Shown: piece after piece, positions 8,493 to 17,717 of the stretch
How positions within the stretch are numbered: position 1 is the first letter of the stretch
Layout: every line of letters begins with the position of its first letter
Assembly: GCA_017617995.1 (NCBI GenBank)
Contig: JAFZVE010000073.1
Span: 59,644-123,643, forward strand
Direction of reading: 5' to 3'
Length of the DNA stretch: 64,000 nt
Source: Clostridiales bacterium
GTDB taxonomy: Bacteria > Bacillota > Clostridia > Saccharofermentanales > Saccharofermentanaceae
The notes under the pieces: generated by a model
The model's database searches: none
Told to the model about the DNA's origin: nothing
The model's input: only the letters and a program-made list of their open reading frames with translations
Position numbers and translations under genes: made by a program

Positions 8493-10331
8493 TTAAGAGA
8501 TTCCGTATTCAGCGAGCGCCTGATCCGCCTGGTCCTGCGTGATATATCCGTTGCTTACCATCTCATCTATACGTTCATATGCATAGTCTGCTGACGACTG
8601 GTACCCGTCATAACCGCTACAGTAGATCGCAAGTGCGAAGTAACCAAGGGCCTTTTCATAATCTACCTCGACGCCATATCCGTACATATACGCCCATCCG
8701 AGATTCGCAGCGCAGGAAGAATCCCACAGATCGCTACCCTGCTGCCAATACTGTACGGCTGTTGCCATATCTTCTTCTACTCCCAGTCCACGGCTGTACA
8801 TATCACCGAGATGACCATAAGCGCGGGCATAGTTTTCTCTGGCCGCGATCAGGAAATACTCCACCGCCTTGACAGGATCCTCCTGAGTTCCGATTCCGTA
8901 CCTCAGGTAAAATCCCGCGTCAAAAACACTATCAACATCTCCGCATTCGACACCTTTCAAACTCCACTCAAATGCCTTGTCAGGATCCTCGTCAACACCC
9001 AGGCCATGCTCATACATATAGGCCAGTGTCGCACACGCCGCTCCGTAGCCTGCGTCCGCCGCCTTCTCGAACCATTCCGCTGCCGCTTTGTAATCCTTTT
9101 CCACACCCATACCATAATAGTAGAGAGATGCTACATTGTTCAGGGCAGAAGGATACCCCTCGTCTGCCGCTTTCTCATGCCACTTCATCGCCTCCGCGTA
9201 GTCCTGCGCGATACCGGTAGGCCCATTCCTGTAGATGCGGCCTATTCCATTAAGAGCAAAGACTCTCTCATACCAATCCCGGCTACCGGATGCTTTATCA
9301 TAGTATTCCAGTGCTTTTAGCGTATCCTGCGTCGCAATACCCGGGATCTCCGGATACTCCCACAGAAGAAGTGCCATACCGTTACAGCCCATCAGGCAGC
9401 CCGCATCGGCTGCCTGCTGGAAGAGTGTATACGCCTTTGCGATATCCTTCTCGACGCCTGAGCCCTCCGCGTAGAGGAAACCTTCTCCGACCCATCCGTA
9501 AGGTTCGCCCATTTCGACGGCTTTCTCATAGTACGACATGGCGGTCGCGTAGTGCCCTTCTTCGAGCGACTTTTCATGATAGAGCCGGCCTAAACAGTAC
9601 CAGCCCTTGCCGACACCGGCCTTCCCTGCCGTTTCATAACAGGTCTGAGCGCTGACCAGGTCAAATCCCGCAGGACCGGTCCCGAAGTAGAAATCATCGC
9701 CTTCGACAACGTATGCTTCGTCAGGTGTAATCGCACCGATCACGGAAGTATCCGCACCGTCGGCTGCGAAGAACATGATGGTGGTGTTCAGTTCCAAAGT
9801 GACGATCCCGTCCTTGATCGTTCCGGATACAGACGTTCCCGCCAGGTCGATCGTCAACTGTTCGCCGCTGATGGTCCAGTCCTCGATCTCGACATCGTCG
9901 GCACCGGTATACTCCAGCACTGCCGTACCATCCGCATTCAGAACCAGCGAAGTATCTTCATGGATGATCGGATAGTTGTTCACGGACCCATATTCAGGAT
10001 ACGCCTCTGCCTTCGTCTGGACCGCGTAGCCTTCGTATGTACCGGCCACATTCGCCCGATCCTGATCCGCAGGATCTTGAGGCTGCGTATCTTGAGATGT
10101 CGTTGTGATCGCATTTGCCGAAGTCTTCGTTGGTTCCTCCGAACTCTCCGTCGGGTCCTCCTCCGGATCCGTCTCATCGTCGATCGTATCTTCGGTTTCC
10201 TTATCCTTCGACTTCTTACTCTTCTTCTTCGTCGTTTCCTCTTCTTTACTGCACGATGCCAGAATCATGCTCGCGGCAAGAATCAGCGCGGCCACCGCAG
10301 CCAGTTTATCTCTAAGTCCATCTTTCTTCAT
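8493..10331 (-). CDS. Sel1-repeat lipoprotein
   Basis: 612 aa. Lipobox ILASC (Cys27), then a Lys- and Asp/Glu/Thr-rich linker (30-90). A small beta domain at about 95-200 has the G-T-Y-x-G and W-x-I-x-G-x-x-L-x-L pattern of lipocalin-like or DUF5640-type modules. From about 225 to 590 there are eight to nine Sel1-like helical repeats (for example YYYGMGVEKDYKAAAEWFEKA and MYEHGLGVDEDPDKAFEWS). Sel1 repeats are protein-interaction scaffolds. The protein would be anchored outside the membrane. It starts an apparent three-gene run with the membrane protein and the GH114-like lipoprotein. Confidence 0.88.
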   Translation of the reverse strand: MKKDGLRDKLAAVAALILAASMILASCSKEEETTKKKSKKSKDKETEDTIDDETDPEEDPTESSEEPTKTSANAITTTSQDTQPQDPADQDRANVAGTYEGYAVQTKAEAYPEYGSVNNYPIIHEDTSLVLNADGTAVLEYTGADDVEIEDWTISGEQLTIDLAGTSVSGTIKDGIVTLELNTTIMFFAADGADTSVIGAITPDEAYVVEGDDFYFGTGPAGFDLVSAQTCYETAGKAGVGKGWYCLGRLYHEKSLEEGHYATAMSYYEKAVEMGEPYGWVGEGFLYAEGSGVEKDIAKAYTLFQQAADAGCLMGCNGMALLLWEYPEIPGIATQDTLKALEYYDKASGSRDWYERVFALNGIGRIYRNGPTGIAQDYAEAMKWHEKAADEGYPSALNNVASLYYYGMGVEKDYKAAAEWFEKAADAGYGAACATLAYMYEHGLGVDEDPDKAFEWSLKGVECGDVDSVFDAGFYLRYGIGTQEDPVKAVEYFLIAARENYARAYGHLGDMYSRGLGVEEDMATAVQYWQQGSDLWDSSCAANLGWAYMYGYGVEVDYEKALGYFALAIYCSGYDGYQSSADYAYERIDEMVSNGYITQDQADQALAEYGIS

Positions 10332-10649
10332 ATGCCAAACCCTTTCTCATCCGCATTCCAACAAGTGCTTCATCCCATCTCATTGCACGTCAAAAGACAG
10401 CAATTATCCAACCATTACATACCCACATTTTAAAGCATTTCGAGGCAGAAAGGAAGGCAGGACTTTCTGCAGAGCATACTCATTGTTCATAAGACAATAA
10501 ACCGGCAAAATCATATCAGAAGTCGCGATTCCGAAGGAAAGAAAAAGCCGGATGTTTAATCATCGTCTCTGGTCCTCGGGCATATGCCCTGCGGAATCGA
10601 TTCTTATGATTAAACCTTCCGGCTTTTTCCAAGTATTCTCGATATTATA
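10332..10649. other. 318-bp intergenic region between the Sel1 and GH16 genes
   Basis: It holds the GH16 terminator structure at 10542-10628 and, closer to the Sel1 gene, the word AAGCACTTG (minus strand, 10362-10370). No open frame with a ribosome site and no convincing promoter pair was seen, although the Sel1 gene must be transcribed from here. Confidence 0.6.
10542..10628 (-). terminator. Large nested stem-loop, terminator of the GH16 gene
   Basis: An outer 10-bp stem (10542-10551 with 10619-10628) ends in five T on both strands. A second 10-bp stem (GTTTAATCAT with ATGATTAAAC) and a central palindrome GGGCATATGCCC (10578-10589) lie inside. It starts 22 bp after the GH16 stop codon, and it could stop transcription in both directions. 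It is far larger than the other terminators here. Confidence 0.75.
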
Positions 10650-12074
10650 TTATCCGGTTACTTCTTCGACCCGAACATTCGTAATGTGGATCGTAGCAGT
10701 ATCGCCATGCTTGCCCATATTGAACTCGAGACGTCCGTTGTTATCGTCCTTCTCCGTCATATCAAACTCGAATTCGAAGGTCTTCCACTCCGTTTCCAGA
10801 TCGATCGACGTATCCGGGAAGTAGCGGATCCAGCCCGCATTCGGGGCTGAGATACATACGATACACTTACGCGGTTCGTCCGCCTTGATATCGAAAGTGA
10901 TCTTATACTTATGACCCTTTCTCATCGGAAGATCCGGGTGCACGAGCTGTACCGAGTACTCCTCCGTACCACAGTTCGTCGAGGTGATGATCATCTCGCC
11001 ATCCTTGATCTCCGCCGCACCTTCGCCACCGTTAAACAGCAAGAACTTCCAGTCCACATCATCTGTCAGATCCTCGGCCTCGGTGAAGTTTCCGTTACGG
11101 ATGAAGTTACCGTCCGCCAGCGCCTCACGGAAAGGCTTCTCCGGCTTACTTACATTGGTATCATAGGAAGGTTTCTGGTACACACGTACATAGTCGATCT
11201 CGAATTCCGCTTTCGAGAAGTCCGTCGTCGCGTCCGGATAACCCGGCCAATTACCGCCGACTGCCAGATTCAGCTGCACGTAGAACGGCTGGTCGAACGG
11301 AGCCGGATACGGCTTATCGTCCTCGCCCTGCACGGCCGTGAACCAGTCATTACACGTAAGCACCAGCTCGCCGTCCGTATAGAAACGCATCTCGCCCGGT
11401 TCCCACTCCACCGAATACTCGTGGAACTTCGCCGAGAAACTATCTGCCCCGTTCTTCTCGATCGTACCCTGCTGCTCGCCGTGCGGCTCACCGTAGTGCA
11501 GCGTCGAGTAAGATATATTCGTCTGATGTCCGAGTGACTCCATGATGTCGATCTCACCGCACTTCGGCCACTGACCGTAGTACGACTCATCCTTCGGCAT
11601 CATCCAGATCGCCGGCCACAGGCCCTGGCCCTCCGGCACCTTCGCCGAGACGACGACCTTCCCGTAGAGGAAGTCCGTCTTGTTCTGACCCGTCACCTTA
11701 CCGGACGTATAGTACTCCTTGCCGTTCTTTTCGGTCTTAATGGCTTTCAGCACGAGCTTACCGTCACGTACGAAAACATTGTCCGTCGAGGTCGTGTATT
11801 CCTGCAGTTCATTATTGACCCAGCCCGGCTCATGCGGTTCATAGTTCCACTTACTCTCATCCATCGCATCGCCGTCAAATTCATCGCTCCAGAGGAGATT
11901 ATATCCTTCGAGTTCCGGCGTCTCTGTCTTCGCAACCTCTGACTCTGATTCCACCTGTGACGGCGGGATGTTATCCATACTCTCGATCGTGGTCGACTCT
12001 TTCTTTTCGCAGGCACAAAGAGAAATCAGAATGGTAACAGCCAGGATCGCGCTTACGATTTTTCTGTTTTTCAT
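10650..12074 (-). CDS. Secreted GH16 beta-glucanase with C-terminal CBM4/9-like domain
   Basis: 474 aa lipoprotein (lipobox LCAC, Cys22). The catalytic GH16 domain spans about 58-305 and has the diagnostic E-x-D-x-x-E in GEIDIMES (Glu174 nucleophile, Asp176, Glu179 acid/base), preceded by GLWPAIWMMP. This fold hydrolyses beta-1,3-, mixed beta-1,3-1,4-glucans or laminarin outside the cell. Residues about 325-472 form a jelly-roll like CBM4/9 (NGNFTEAEDL.., W-x-x-x-x-F), probably for sugar binding. It is divergent from an AraC regulator, and the 206-bp gap presumably holds the operator. SD GGAGG, start ATG at 12074. Confidence 0.92.
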   Translation of the reverse strand: MKNRKIVSAILAVTILISLCACEKKESTTIESMDNIPPSQVESESEVAKTETPELEGYNLLWSDEFDGDAMDESKWNYEPHEPGWVNNELQEYTTSTDNVFVRDGKLVLKAIKTEKNGKEYYTSGKVTGQNKTDFLYGKVVVSAKVPEGQGLWPAIWMMPKDESYYGQWPKCGEIDIMESLGHQTNISYSTLHYGEPHGEQQGTIEKNGADSFSAKFHEYSVEWEPGEMRFYTDGELVLTCNDWFTAVQGEDDKPYPAPFDQPFYVQLNLAVGGNWPGYPDATTDFSKAEFEIDYVRVYQKPSYDTNVSKPEKPFREALADGNFIRNGNFTEAEDLTDDVDWKFLLFNGGEGAAEIKDGEMIITSTNCGTEEYSVQLVHPDLPMRKGHKYKITFDIKADEPRKCIVCISAPNAGWIRYFPDTSIDLETEWKTFEFEFDMTEKDDNNGRLEFNMGKHGDTATIHITNVRVEEVTG

Positions 12075-12177
12075 AGATGTCCTCCAATCTCGTTATTACG
12101 AAAATTCTATGTTGGTTTCAAAATAGCAGTTATCTGCTCGGCATTATTGCTTTTTCATATCTTTTTTTATGTTTTCG

Positions 12178-12186
12178 TGTTATAAT
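12178..12186 (+). promoter_or_regulatory. Extended -10 promoter of the AraC regulator
   Basis: TGT-TATAAT on the plus strand, 94 bp before the ATG at 12281. The word AAGCACTTG follows at 12197-12205, about +4 to +12 of the transcript. On the other strand, a -10-like TAGAAT (12104-12109) is suitably placed for the GH16 gene. The 206-bp interval is the likely AraC target. Confidence 0.55.
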
Positions 12187-12280
12187 ACCGCTCGAGAAGC
12201 ACTTGCCTTTTGTGTTTTTTTGATTTCCTTTATCTGCGCGTCTTTACGTCCACATCGCTCATAGGCTCCGGGAGGTCTGT

Positions 12281-13006
12281 ATGCCGTCACGAAAGAAGAT
12301 ATCGTACCAGGAATTTCTACACCGCGAGTATGAGATGCACCACGCGCCCTATGCTCCGGAGATGGACTTCTACGATACGATCCGCAGCGGCGACCTCAAG
12401 TCTGTAAAGAAACGTCTCAATGAGCCTTTTCACAAGAAAGAAGGCTTCGGGACACTCTCGAAGAATCCCTTACAGAACCTCAAGTATCACCTGACCATCA
12501 CGACTGCCATGGTCGCCCGCGCCTGCATCTCTGGCGGTCTCAGTGTAGCCGAAGCATACAGTCTCAGCGACTACTACATCCGACTTTCCGACGAAGCCCA
12601 GGACGCCGAGGAGATCACCGACATCCATAACGACATGTGTATCCACTATGCGCAGAGAATGCAGAACGTGCACCGGAACACCTTCTCTTCGAAGGCGATC
12701 AAGGCCTGCATCAACTATATCTACGAGCACCTGCACACGCGTATCACACTACCGACACTATCCCGTACTGTGAATCTCTCCGCGCCTTATCTTTCGAGGC
12801 TTTTCAAGAAAGAGACCGGCTACTCCGTGAGCGACTATATCCAGATGAAGAAGCTCGAGACGGCGAAATCGATGCTTGTCTCATCCGACTATTCCATCGC
12901 CGAGATCTCCGCATCGCTCGCCTTCCCGAGCCAGAGTTACTTCACGAATCTTCTCAAGAAAGACTGCGGCCTCACACCCAAGCAGTACCGCGACCGCAAT
13001 TCTTAA
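12281..13006 (+). CDS. AraC family transcriptional regulator
   Basis: 241 aa, ATG at 12281 with GGGAGG upstream. The C-terminal 100 residues are a classic AraC HTH pair (LPTLSRTVNLSAPYLSRLF, then ISASLAFPSQSYFTNLLKK, then GLTPKQYR). The N-terminal part (FHREYEMHHAPYAPEMDFYD, then LKYHLTI..ARACISGGLS) is the helical region common in clostridial AraC proteins that govern polysaccharide use. It is divergent from the GH16 gene and so is inferred to activate it in response to a sugar or surface signal. It has no periplasmic sensor, so the ligand is cytoplasmic or the activity is constitutive. Convergent with the downstream micro-peptide gene. Confidence 0.9.
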   Translation: MPSRKKISYQEFLHREYEMHHAPYAPEMDFYDTIRSGDLKSVKKRLNEPFHKKEGFGTLSKNPLQNLKYHLTITTAMVARACISGGLSVAEAYSLSDYYIRLSDEAQDAEEITDIHNDMCIHYAQRMQNVHRNTFSSKAIKACINYIYEHLHTRITLPTLSRTVNLSAPYLSRLFKKETGYSVSDYIQMKKLETAKSMLVSSDYSIAEISASLAFPSQSYFTNLLKKDCGLTPKQYRDRNS

Positions 13007-13034
13007 GATTCATCTCCTATCAGATATGACGAAC

Positions 13035-13136
13035 TTAGAACTCCTGTTCTTCTCCGGTAGGTCGTTGCGATTCTGTTATAACATCTTCGTTCTCAAACAG
13101 AAATACTGTCATTTCCAGTTCTTCGTACTTTTCCAT
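13035..13136 (-). CDS. 33-aa micro-peptide, paralogue of the peptide at 17561-17668
   Basis: ATG at 13136 with AAGGAG seven bases upstream; TAA at 13035. It begins 47 bp after the stop of the 1115-aa surface protein with no terminator between them. The peptide follows the pattern EKY[DE]-x-L-x-[IM]-x-V-x-x-F-[DE]-[DN]-x-[DN]-V-[IV]-T-x-S, then P-x-GEE, which it shares with the 35-aa peptide after the other surface gene. It is acidic, with no signal peptide, no membrane span and no cysteine. Codons differ freely between the two copies, so the likeness is at protein level. Function unknown; a role tied to synthesis or export of the neighbouring surface protein is only a guess. Confidence 0.78.
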   Translation of the reverse strand: MEKYEELEMTVFLFENEDVITESQRPTGEEQEF

Positions 13137-13183
13137 ATCTTTTCTCCTTGTTTCTCTCATTGGTCTACTATCCGCACGGACGA

Positions 13184-16100
13184 CTAGTTACCATTTTCAC
13201 TCGAATTCACGAAGTATTCATATGCCGCCGCACCGTAACAGTAGAGTGCCTTGGCAAGTCCCTGCATATTCTCACTTCCGGTCTTCGCTGCAAGGAAACA
13301 ATAGGAGTAAACACTTGCAGAAACTTCATAAGTTGACCCGGTATCTTTATGGGTAAGGACAAACTTGAACATATAACCTAAGTTAGGTGCCGCAATGTCT
13401 TCCACCAAGATCGCCCAGCGGTTTTGTCCGATAGAAACCGGTTCAACAGTATGCAGGGTCTTCCCATCAAAGTACTGGAATGTGTAGTCGTCCGGACTAT
13501 ATCCTTCACCGAGTCTGAACGCCAATCTCAGTGCATTGTCCGACTCGAAAAGAACGTTAAGAGATGTACCTATGACGCCCGGTGCATCTGTAACCAGTTT
13601 CTTCGCACCGTAATTCCTATTCATCTCATCCGTGACCGTAAATTGATCGATATTCGGATTCGTATGAGGCCCTACCGTCCCATAACTTCCTAAGAAATAC
13701 TGACAGGCATACTCATAGTAACTGAGAAGCTCCGCCGCCAGCATCTTCATCGAAGCATCCGTATCATCATCTGTTATCACATCCTGCACATACAGAAGCA
13801 TGGAGTAGATGAACTCATTATCCGTATATGTCGTCACCCCATCCGGATGGTAGAAGAACACACGCTGCTGTCCGCTGGAATTCACTTTAACAACGATCGA
13901 CTCCCGGAACTCAAGGATCGGTACATCTACACGATATACCCGGGTATTTCCGTCTTCGCTGACCGATGAAGGTGTGACCTCCGTCTCGCCCTTCATGAAT
14001 ACGATGGAAGCATCCGGATCTGCAATGAATGCATCTGATAATTCCATAGTGAACTGCAACTGCAGACCGGCTGTAAACACCACCGAAGCAGACTTCATGA
14101 TGACGTACTTTTCGTCATCCCAGATTGCAGCCAGGGCGATATTCTTTTCATCGATAAGCGTATCAAAATCGAACGGCTCGCCGTCAGAAACATTGACCCA
14201 ACGATCGAACACTTTATAGGCCTTCTTCGGATCTTCCGGCCTTGCCACTTTCGCACCACGCGGAATGATCACATGTTCATAGATCTCTGCATCCGTTTCA
14301 TTCTCCCATACGAAGTACACATGGGTAACATCCGCACCACAAAGATCACACTTATGATCCTTACCTTCTTCCTCGTCAACATGAGCTTCTTCCGAACCCA
14401 GCTGACAGCCACATGCACTACAGATCTTCACATGGCCTGCTTCAGATGCTTCATAGGTAAATGTGTCGTGATGGCATACCGTATCCGTCCACTGCGCCTG
14501 AAGAACAACGTCTGTTGTAACGGTGATCTGTGTACCGGCAATGTATGTTCTCTCACTGTCGTTTACTTTCCATCCGGAGAAATACTTACCTTCCGGAGCT
14601 TCGACTGCACACTCCGGCAAAGTGTACTTGGATCCACGATCCACCTCTACCGGTTCCATACTCTCAGAAGAACCATTCGTGTCAAAAGTGACATTCATAA
14701 CAGGATGGATCTCGAAGGTAATGTCTGCCGCAGGCATTATAAATCTGATTCCGGCCGCTATTCTATCATCATCAGTCGTCCGAGAGTTTATCGTGAAGAT
14801 TTCATTGATTTCCTTAACCTGATTATCAACAGGATCGACATACGTCGCACTGACAACATGGAGTTTTCTAGCCAAATCATCCACATACACAAGCAGATAC
14901 GCTGCGCTTCTTTCAGCTGCATATTTGTCATCGCTCTCAAGAAGATACCATTCATCACTTTCCAGATTATTCACTTGTACTTCATACTCACGAAGCTGAC
15001 ATGCACAAGTATGCGTTTGCGGATCAAATTCGTGTTTCTCCCATGAATTCGAGAAAACATCTACTGCATCACAGTACTTGCAGGCAAACGTTTTTCTATG
15101 ACGAGCCTCGTTATCCAGATATGGTTCATACACGAAAGCATCTGGGTGCTCACATATCTCAACGGAAACTTTCTTCTGTTTAAAAGCTTCTGCACGATTT
15201 GTTTTTTCAACCAGATTGTCATTTTCATCAAGAACCACGTACCCGGAATAAGTAGTTTGCTGATAGGAGAAACTGGTCGTTCCAGTTCGTGACGCATCTA
15301 CGCCATCTCCGATAGCCTGTCCGTAATCGCCATGAATCAAACCAGCCGATATAGACACATCTATATGATCACCGGGATTAAACGTAAAACCAATATCAGA
15401 GGGAACACCATACCCACCGCCGATACCGGCCGCACCTTTACCACCTTGAATGTCCAATGTAGCATCATTAAAAATGACAATATTGCATTTGCAAATTGTA
15501 GAATCATCCTGAGTAATTTCGGCCGCCGACCCTGCTCCGGCTCCGCCTTCTGCTCCGCCAAACAGAGTCACTATAGCTTTATCATTCGACGAGTTATTAT
15601 CGCCAAAATAGATACTACTGTTTTCGCTAAAGGCATATCCTCCCACTCCAGGAGCTACACCCTGACCTGTTGCGGTAATTGTTCCACCGTTCAAATGAAT
15701 AGCAGATACGACACCATTTAGGCCGCTACCAATACCGGCACCATCTATTCCGCCTGTTGCAGATATTGTACCTCCGTTGATAAATACCGCCACAGCGGCC
15801 TCCGAATCTTTACCGCTTCCAATACCGGCAGCATAATCTGCGCCCTTAGTGACAATTTCACCACCATTGATCGTGATGCTAGGCAGTGTGGCTCCATTGC
15901 CGCCACCAATGCCTGCACTTCCACCGGCAGATTCGACCTCGGTTGCAACATATCCACCATTGATCGTGATTGTCTTATACGTCGGCTCAGTTGCTCCGGC
16001 ACCGGAACCGATAGCGGCACCACCATATGCGTTAACATGGATGCATCCACCACATATCGTGATATTACCATTCAATTCACCTTCATCACCGCCGATTCCT

Positions 16101-16531
16101 GCGTATCCATAAGCCATCGAATTCGCCCAGATTGTAAATTCAGCACTGATATCTCCGACCGACTGGTATATCGTAAGTGAACTGTCCGGTCCGACATGGA
16201 TTCCGTGTTCAGGAGAAAAAATAGCATCATTGGCAAGAATCAGGTTCACCGTGCCACTGACTTCAATACGATTCTCGATAAATAAAATCTCATTCTGGTT
16301 GTTAACTACATACCAGCCGGGTTCGGACGCTGTCCCTGTCCATGTATCCGTATCAGCAGTAACCACCTGACAAGTCTTCGTAGCTGTAGTTCCACTATCT
16401 CCTGTAAGATAGTAAGTAACATCAACCACATCCGAATCATCGGCCAATACTGTCATCGGCAGAATACCGCACAACAGTGCCACACTGAGAATCAACGCAA
16501 GAAAACGATTATAGCTCTTCTTCTGCATCAT
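13184..16531 (-). CDS. Large secreted surface protein with beta-helix repeats and InlB-type repeat
   Basis: 1115 aa, ATG at 16531 after AAGGAGGG. Signal peptide 1-31 (hydrophobic core, cleavage near VLADD). Residues about 75-400 form a right-handed beta-helix of glycine-rich rungs, such as ITINGG..V/E..G..AGIGSG, repeated at least eight times. Two Cys-rich stretches (ACKYC..CAC and CSACGC..CDLC) flank a Listeria-Bacteroides/InlB-B repeat at about 620-690 (VTFDTNGS..GWKVND..LQAQW). The last 280 residues share a domain with the 620-aa paralogue, ending MQGLAKALYCYGAAAYEYF. No LPXTG or membrane anchor was seen. It may bind glycans or host/plant surfaces (inference). The leader hairpin at 16525-16575 covers its start codon. 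Confidence 0.85.
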   Translation of the reverse strand: MMQKKSYNRFLALILSVALLCGILPMTVLADDSDVVDVTYYLTGDSGTTATKTCQVVTADTDTWTGTASEPGWYVVNNQNEILFIENRIEVSGTVNLILANDAIFSPEHGIHVGPDSSLTIYQSVGDISAEFTIWANSMAYGYAGIGGDEGELNGNITICGGCIHVNAYGGAAIGSGAGATEPTYKTITINGGYVATEVESAGGSAGIGGGNGATLPSITINGGEIVTKGADYAAGIGSGKDSEAAVAVFINGGTISATGGIDGAGIGSGLNGVVSAIHLNGGTITATGQGVAPGVGGYAFSENSSIYFGDNNSSNDKAIVTLFGGAEGGAGAGSAAEITQDDSTICKCNIVIFNDATLDIQGGKGAAGIGGGYGVPSDIGFTFNPGDHIDVSISAGLIHGDYGQAIGDGVDASRTGTTSFSYQQTTYSGYVVLDENDNLVEKTNRAEAFKQKKVSVEICEHPDAFVYEPYLDNEARHRKTFACKYCDAVDVFSNSWEKHEFDPQTHTCACQLREYEVQVNNLESDEWYLLESDDKYAAERSAAYLLVYVDDLARKLHVVSATYVDPVDNQVKEINEIFTINSRTTDDDRIAAGIRFIMPAADITFEIHPVMNVTFDTNGSSESMEPVEVDRGSKYTLPECAVEAPEGKYFSGWKVNDSERTYIAGTQITVTTDVVLQAQWTDTVCHHDTFTYEASEAGHVKICSACGCQLGSEEAHVDEEEGKDHKCDLCGADVTHVYFVWENETDAEIYEHVIIPRGAKVARPEDPKKAYKVFDRWVNVSDGEPFDFDTLIDEKNIALAAIWDDEKYVIMKSASVVFTAGLQLQFTMELSDAFIADPDASIVFMKGETEVTPSSVSEDGNTRVYRVDVPILEFRESIVVKVNSSGQQRVFFYHPDGVTTYTDNEFIYSMLLYVQDVITDDDTDASMKMLAAELLSYYEYACQYFLGSYGTVGPHTNPNIDQFTVTDEMNRNYGAKKLVTDAPGVIGTSLNVLFESDNALRLAFRLGEGYSPDDYTFQYFDGKTLHTVEPVSIGQNRWAILVEDIAAPNLGYMFKFVLTHKDTGSTYEVSASVYSYCFLAAKTGSENMQGLAKALYCYGAAAYEYFVNSSENGN

Positions 16532-16575
16532 GAGTCACCCTCCTTATTTCCCAATACCATAGTTACTCATGATGC
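16525..16575 (-). promoter_or_regulatory. Leader hairpin sequestering the start codon of the 1115-aa gene
   Basis: The 11 bases GCATCATGAGT in the 5' leader (16565-16575) pair perfectly with ACTCATGATGC (16525-16535), which contains both candidate ATG codons. The 29-base loop carries the Shine-Dalgarno AAGGAGGG. The paralogous gene has the same arrangement at 19575-19624. The pairing is seen directly; a role in translational control is inferred. Confidence 0.6.
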
Positions 16576-16788
16576 TATTCTAAGATATATCTGAAAGGAA
16601 GTCTATTGTTTCGGCAAAAAATCTTTGTCATCTTGCCCCAACTTGTTTCGAAACCGAAACAGACAAGAAGAACTGACCCGCGCGTCTGGATCTGCAGGAG
16701 CAAATGCCAATGACACGCGGGTCATGATTTTGTTTAGATTGTTAGTCGGCTCAGGAATCGCCGGAGTCAGATTCTTGTCAGAAACAAA
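16532..16788. other. Upstream region of the 1115-aa surface gene
   Basis: 257 bp. It contains the leader hairpin near the start, a -10-like TAGAAT just upstream of it on the minus strand, and an imperfect hairpin at 16674-16724 (9-bp TGACCCGCG stem with a 33-base loop) after the Ser/Thr-rich gene. That hairpin has only a weak T-rich tail, so termination there is doubtful. Confidence 0.4.
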
Positions 16789-17559
16789 TCAGATATTTGT
16801 ATCCTCTTCCCCCGCCAGATCTCCACGATACATCTTCTGCGTAGAGGTCGCCGGTTCCTCATTATCAGACGGGGTCTGCTGTTGCTCACCCTGCTTGGAT
16901 TCTGAAGCGGAAGGGTTCGTCATCTCTGTTCCTTCTGAGGGATCGGAGCTTCCTTGTCCGGAAGAGGATCCTCCATTATTGGTACCGGACTCAGTTGTCT
17001 TTCCAGAACCCGAGTCTTGGGATGTTGCTGCAGTCGGCTCGTCAATGATGATCTCACCTTCTTCTGTCGAAGCCGGCTGTGATGAGGTCGATTTAGGTGA
17101 TTCTTCATTAGTACCGGTTTTGTCTTTGGACTCCGACGGAGATGTCTCCCCATTTGCGGTGCTCTTGGTTGAAGCACGATCTGAAGAAGACTCACCAGTA
17201 ACTGTACTCTTCGTAGAATCACTATCCGATGAAGAAGATTCACCGGAAATCGTAGTCTTCGTCGTCTCGTCGGGTGCTAAAGAAGTAGTGCTTTCCGTCT
17301 CACCCGCTGCCCCCGATCCATCAGGTGTTCCGGGATCAGAAACATCACTACCAACGTTCGAATCGGATGTCTTCGGATCCGCCTCACCGTTAGAATCAGA
17401 CTGGACTACGCCGCTCGGATCTGACGTGTCTGATGATTCGACTGAAGAAGCATCGCTTTCGGAAGATTTCTTCGAACAGCGGCTGAAGCAAAAGACACCT
17501 ACAGCTACGATAATCAGACAAACAGCTATTCCGATAACTATTTTCGTTCTAAACTTCAT
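16789..17559 (-). CDS. Membrane-anchored Ser/Thr/Asp/Glu-rich low-complexity protein
   Basis: 256 aa. N-terminal basic residues and one hydrophobic span (8-25) are followed by RCSKK and then about 215 residues of Ser, Thr, Asp, Glu, Gly and Pro with no folded core, ending in KMYRGDLAGEEDTNI. The ATG at 17559 is one base after the stop of the micro-peptide gene (TAA-A-ATG), and the GGAG ribosome site lies inside the end of that gene, so the two are coupled. A stalk or spacer on the outer membrane face, perhaps glycosylated, is inferred. No enzyme motif is present. Confidence 0.72.
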   Translation of the reverse strand: MKFRTKIVIGIAVCLIIVAVGVFCFSRCSKKSSESDASSVESSDTSDPSGVVQSDSNGEADPKTSDSNVGSDVSDPGTPDGSGAAGETESTTSLAPDETTKTTISGESSSSDSDSTKSTVTGESSSDRASTKSTANGETSPSESKDKTGTNEESPKSTSSQPASTEEGEIIIDEPTAATSQDSGSGKTTESGTNNGGSSSGQGSSDPSEGTEMTNPSASESKQGEQQQTPSDNEEPATSTQKMYRGDLAGEEDTNI

Positions 17560-17560
17560 T

Positions 17561-17668
17561 TTACTCTCCGTCGGTGTCGATTTCTTCGCCCCACGGGGAA
17601 CTCGTCACCACATTCACGTCATCAAAGACGATCACATCGATCTGTAAAGGATCATATTTTTCTTTCAT
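17561..17668 (-). CDS. 35-aa micro-peptide, paralogue of the peptide at 13035-13136
   Basis: ATG at 17668, AAGGAG nine bases upstream, TAA at 17561. It starts 49 bp after the stop of the 620-aa surface protein, the same position that the 33-aa peptide has relative to the 1115-aa paralogue. Aligned without gaps over the core, nine of 21 residues are identical (EKY, L, V, F, V, T, S) and most others conservative, then P-x-GEE in both. It is acidic, lacks cysteine, signal peptide and membrane span. Its stop is one base from the start of the Ser/Thr-rich gene. Not known to me as a described family. A RiPP precursor is unlikely because no modifying enzyme is near. Confidence 0.8.
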   Translation of the reverse strand: MKEKYDPLQIDVIVFDDVNVVTSSPWGEEIDTDGE

Positions 17669-17717
17669 TATACATCTCTCCTTTTTTCAATCATAGTTTT
17701 GAACGAGATTACATTTC

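Noticed and set aside
15590..16080. DNA tandem repeats / CRISPR-like array in the surface gene
   Set aside because: The periodicity comes from beta-helix rungs of the protein; repeats are diverged and there are no constant repeats with unique spacers.
16674..16724. Terminator after the Ser/Thr-rich gene
   Set aside because: The loop is 33 bases and the T tail is weak; listed only in the intergenic note.
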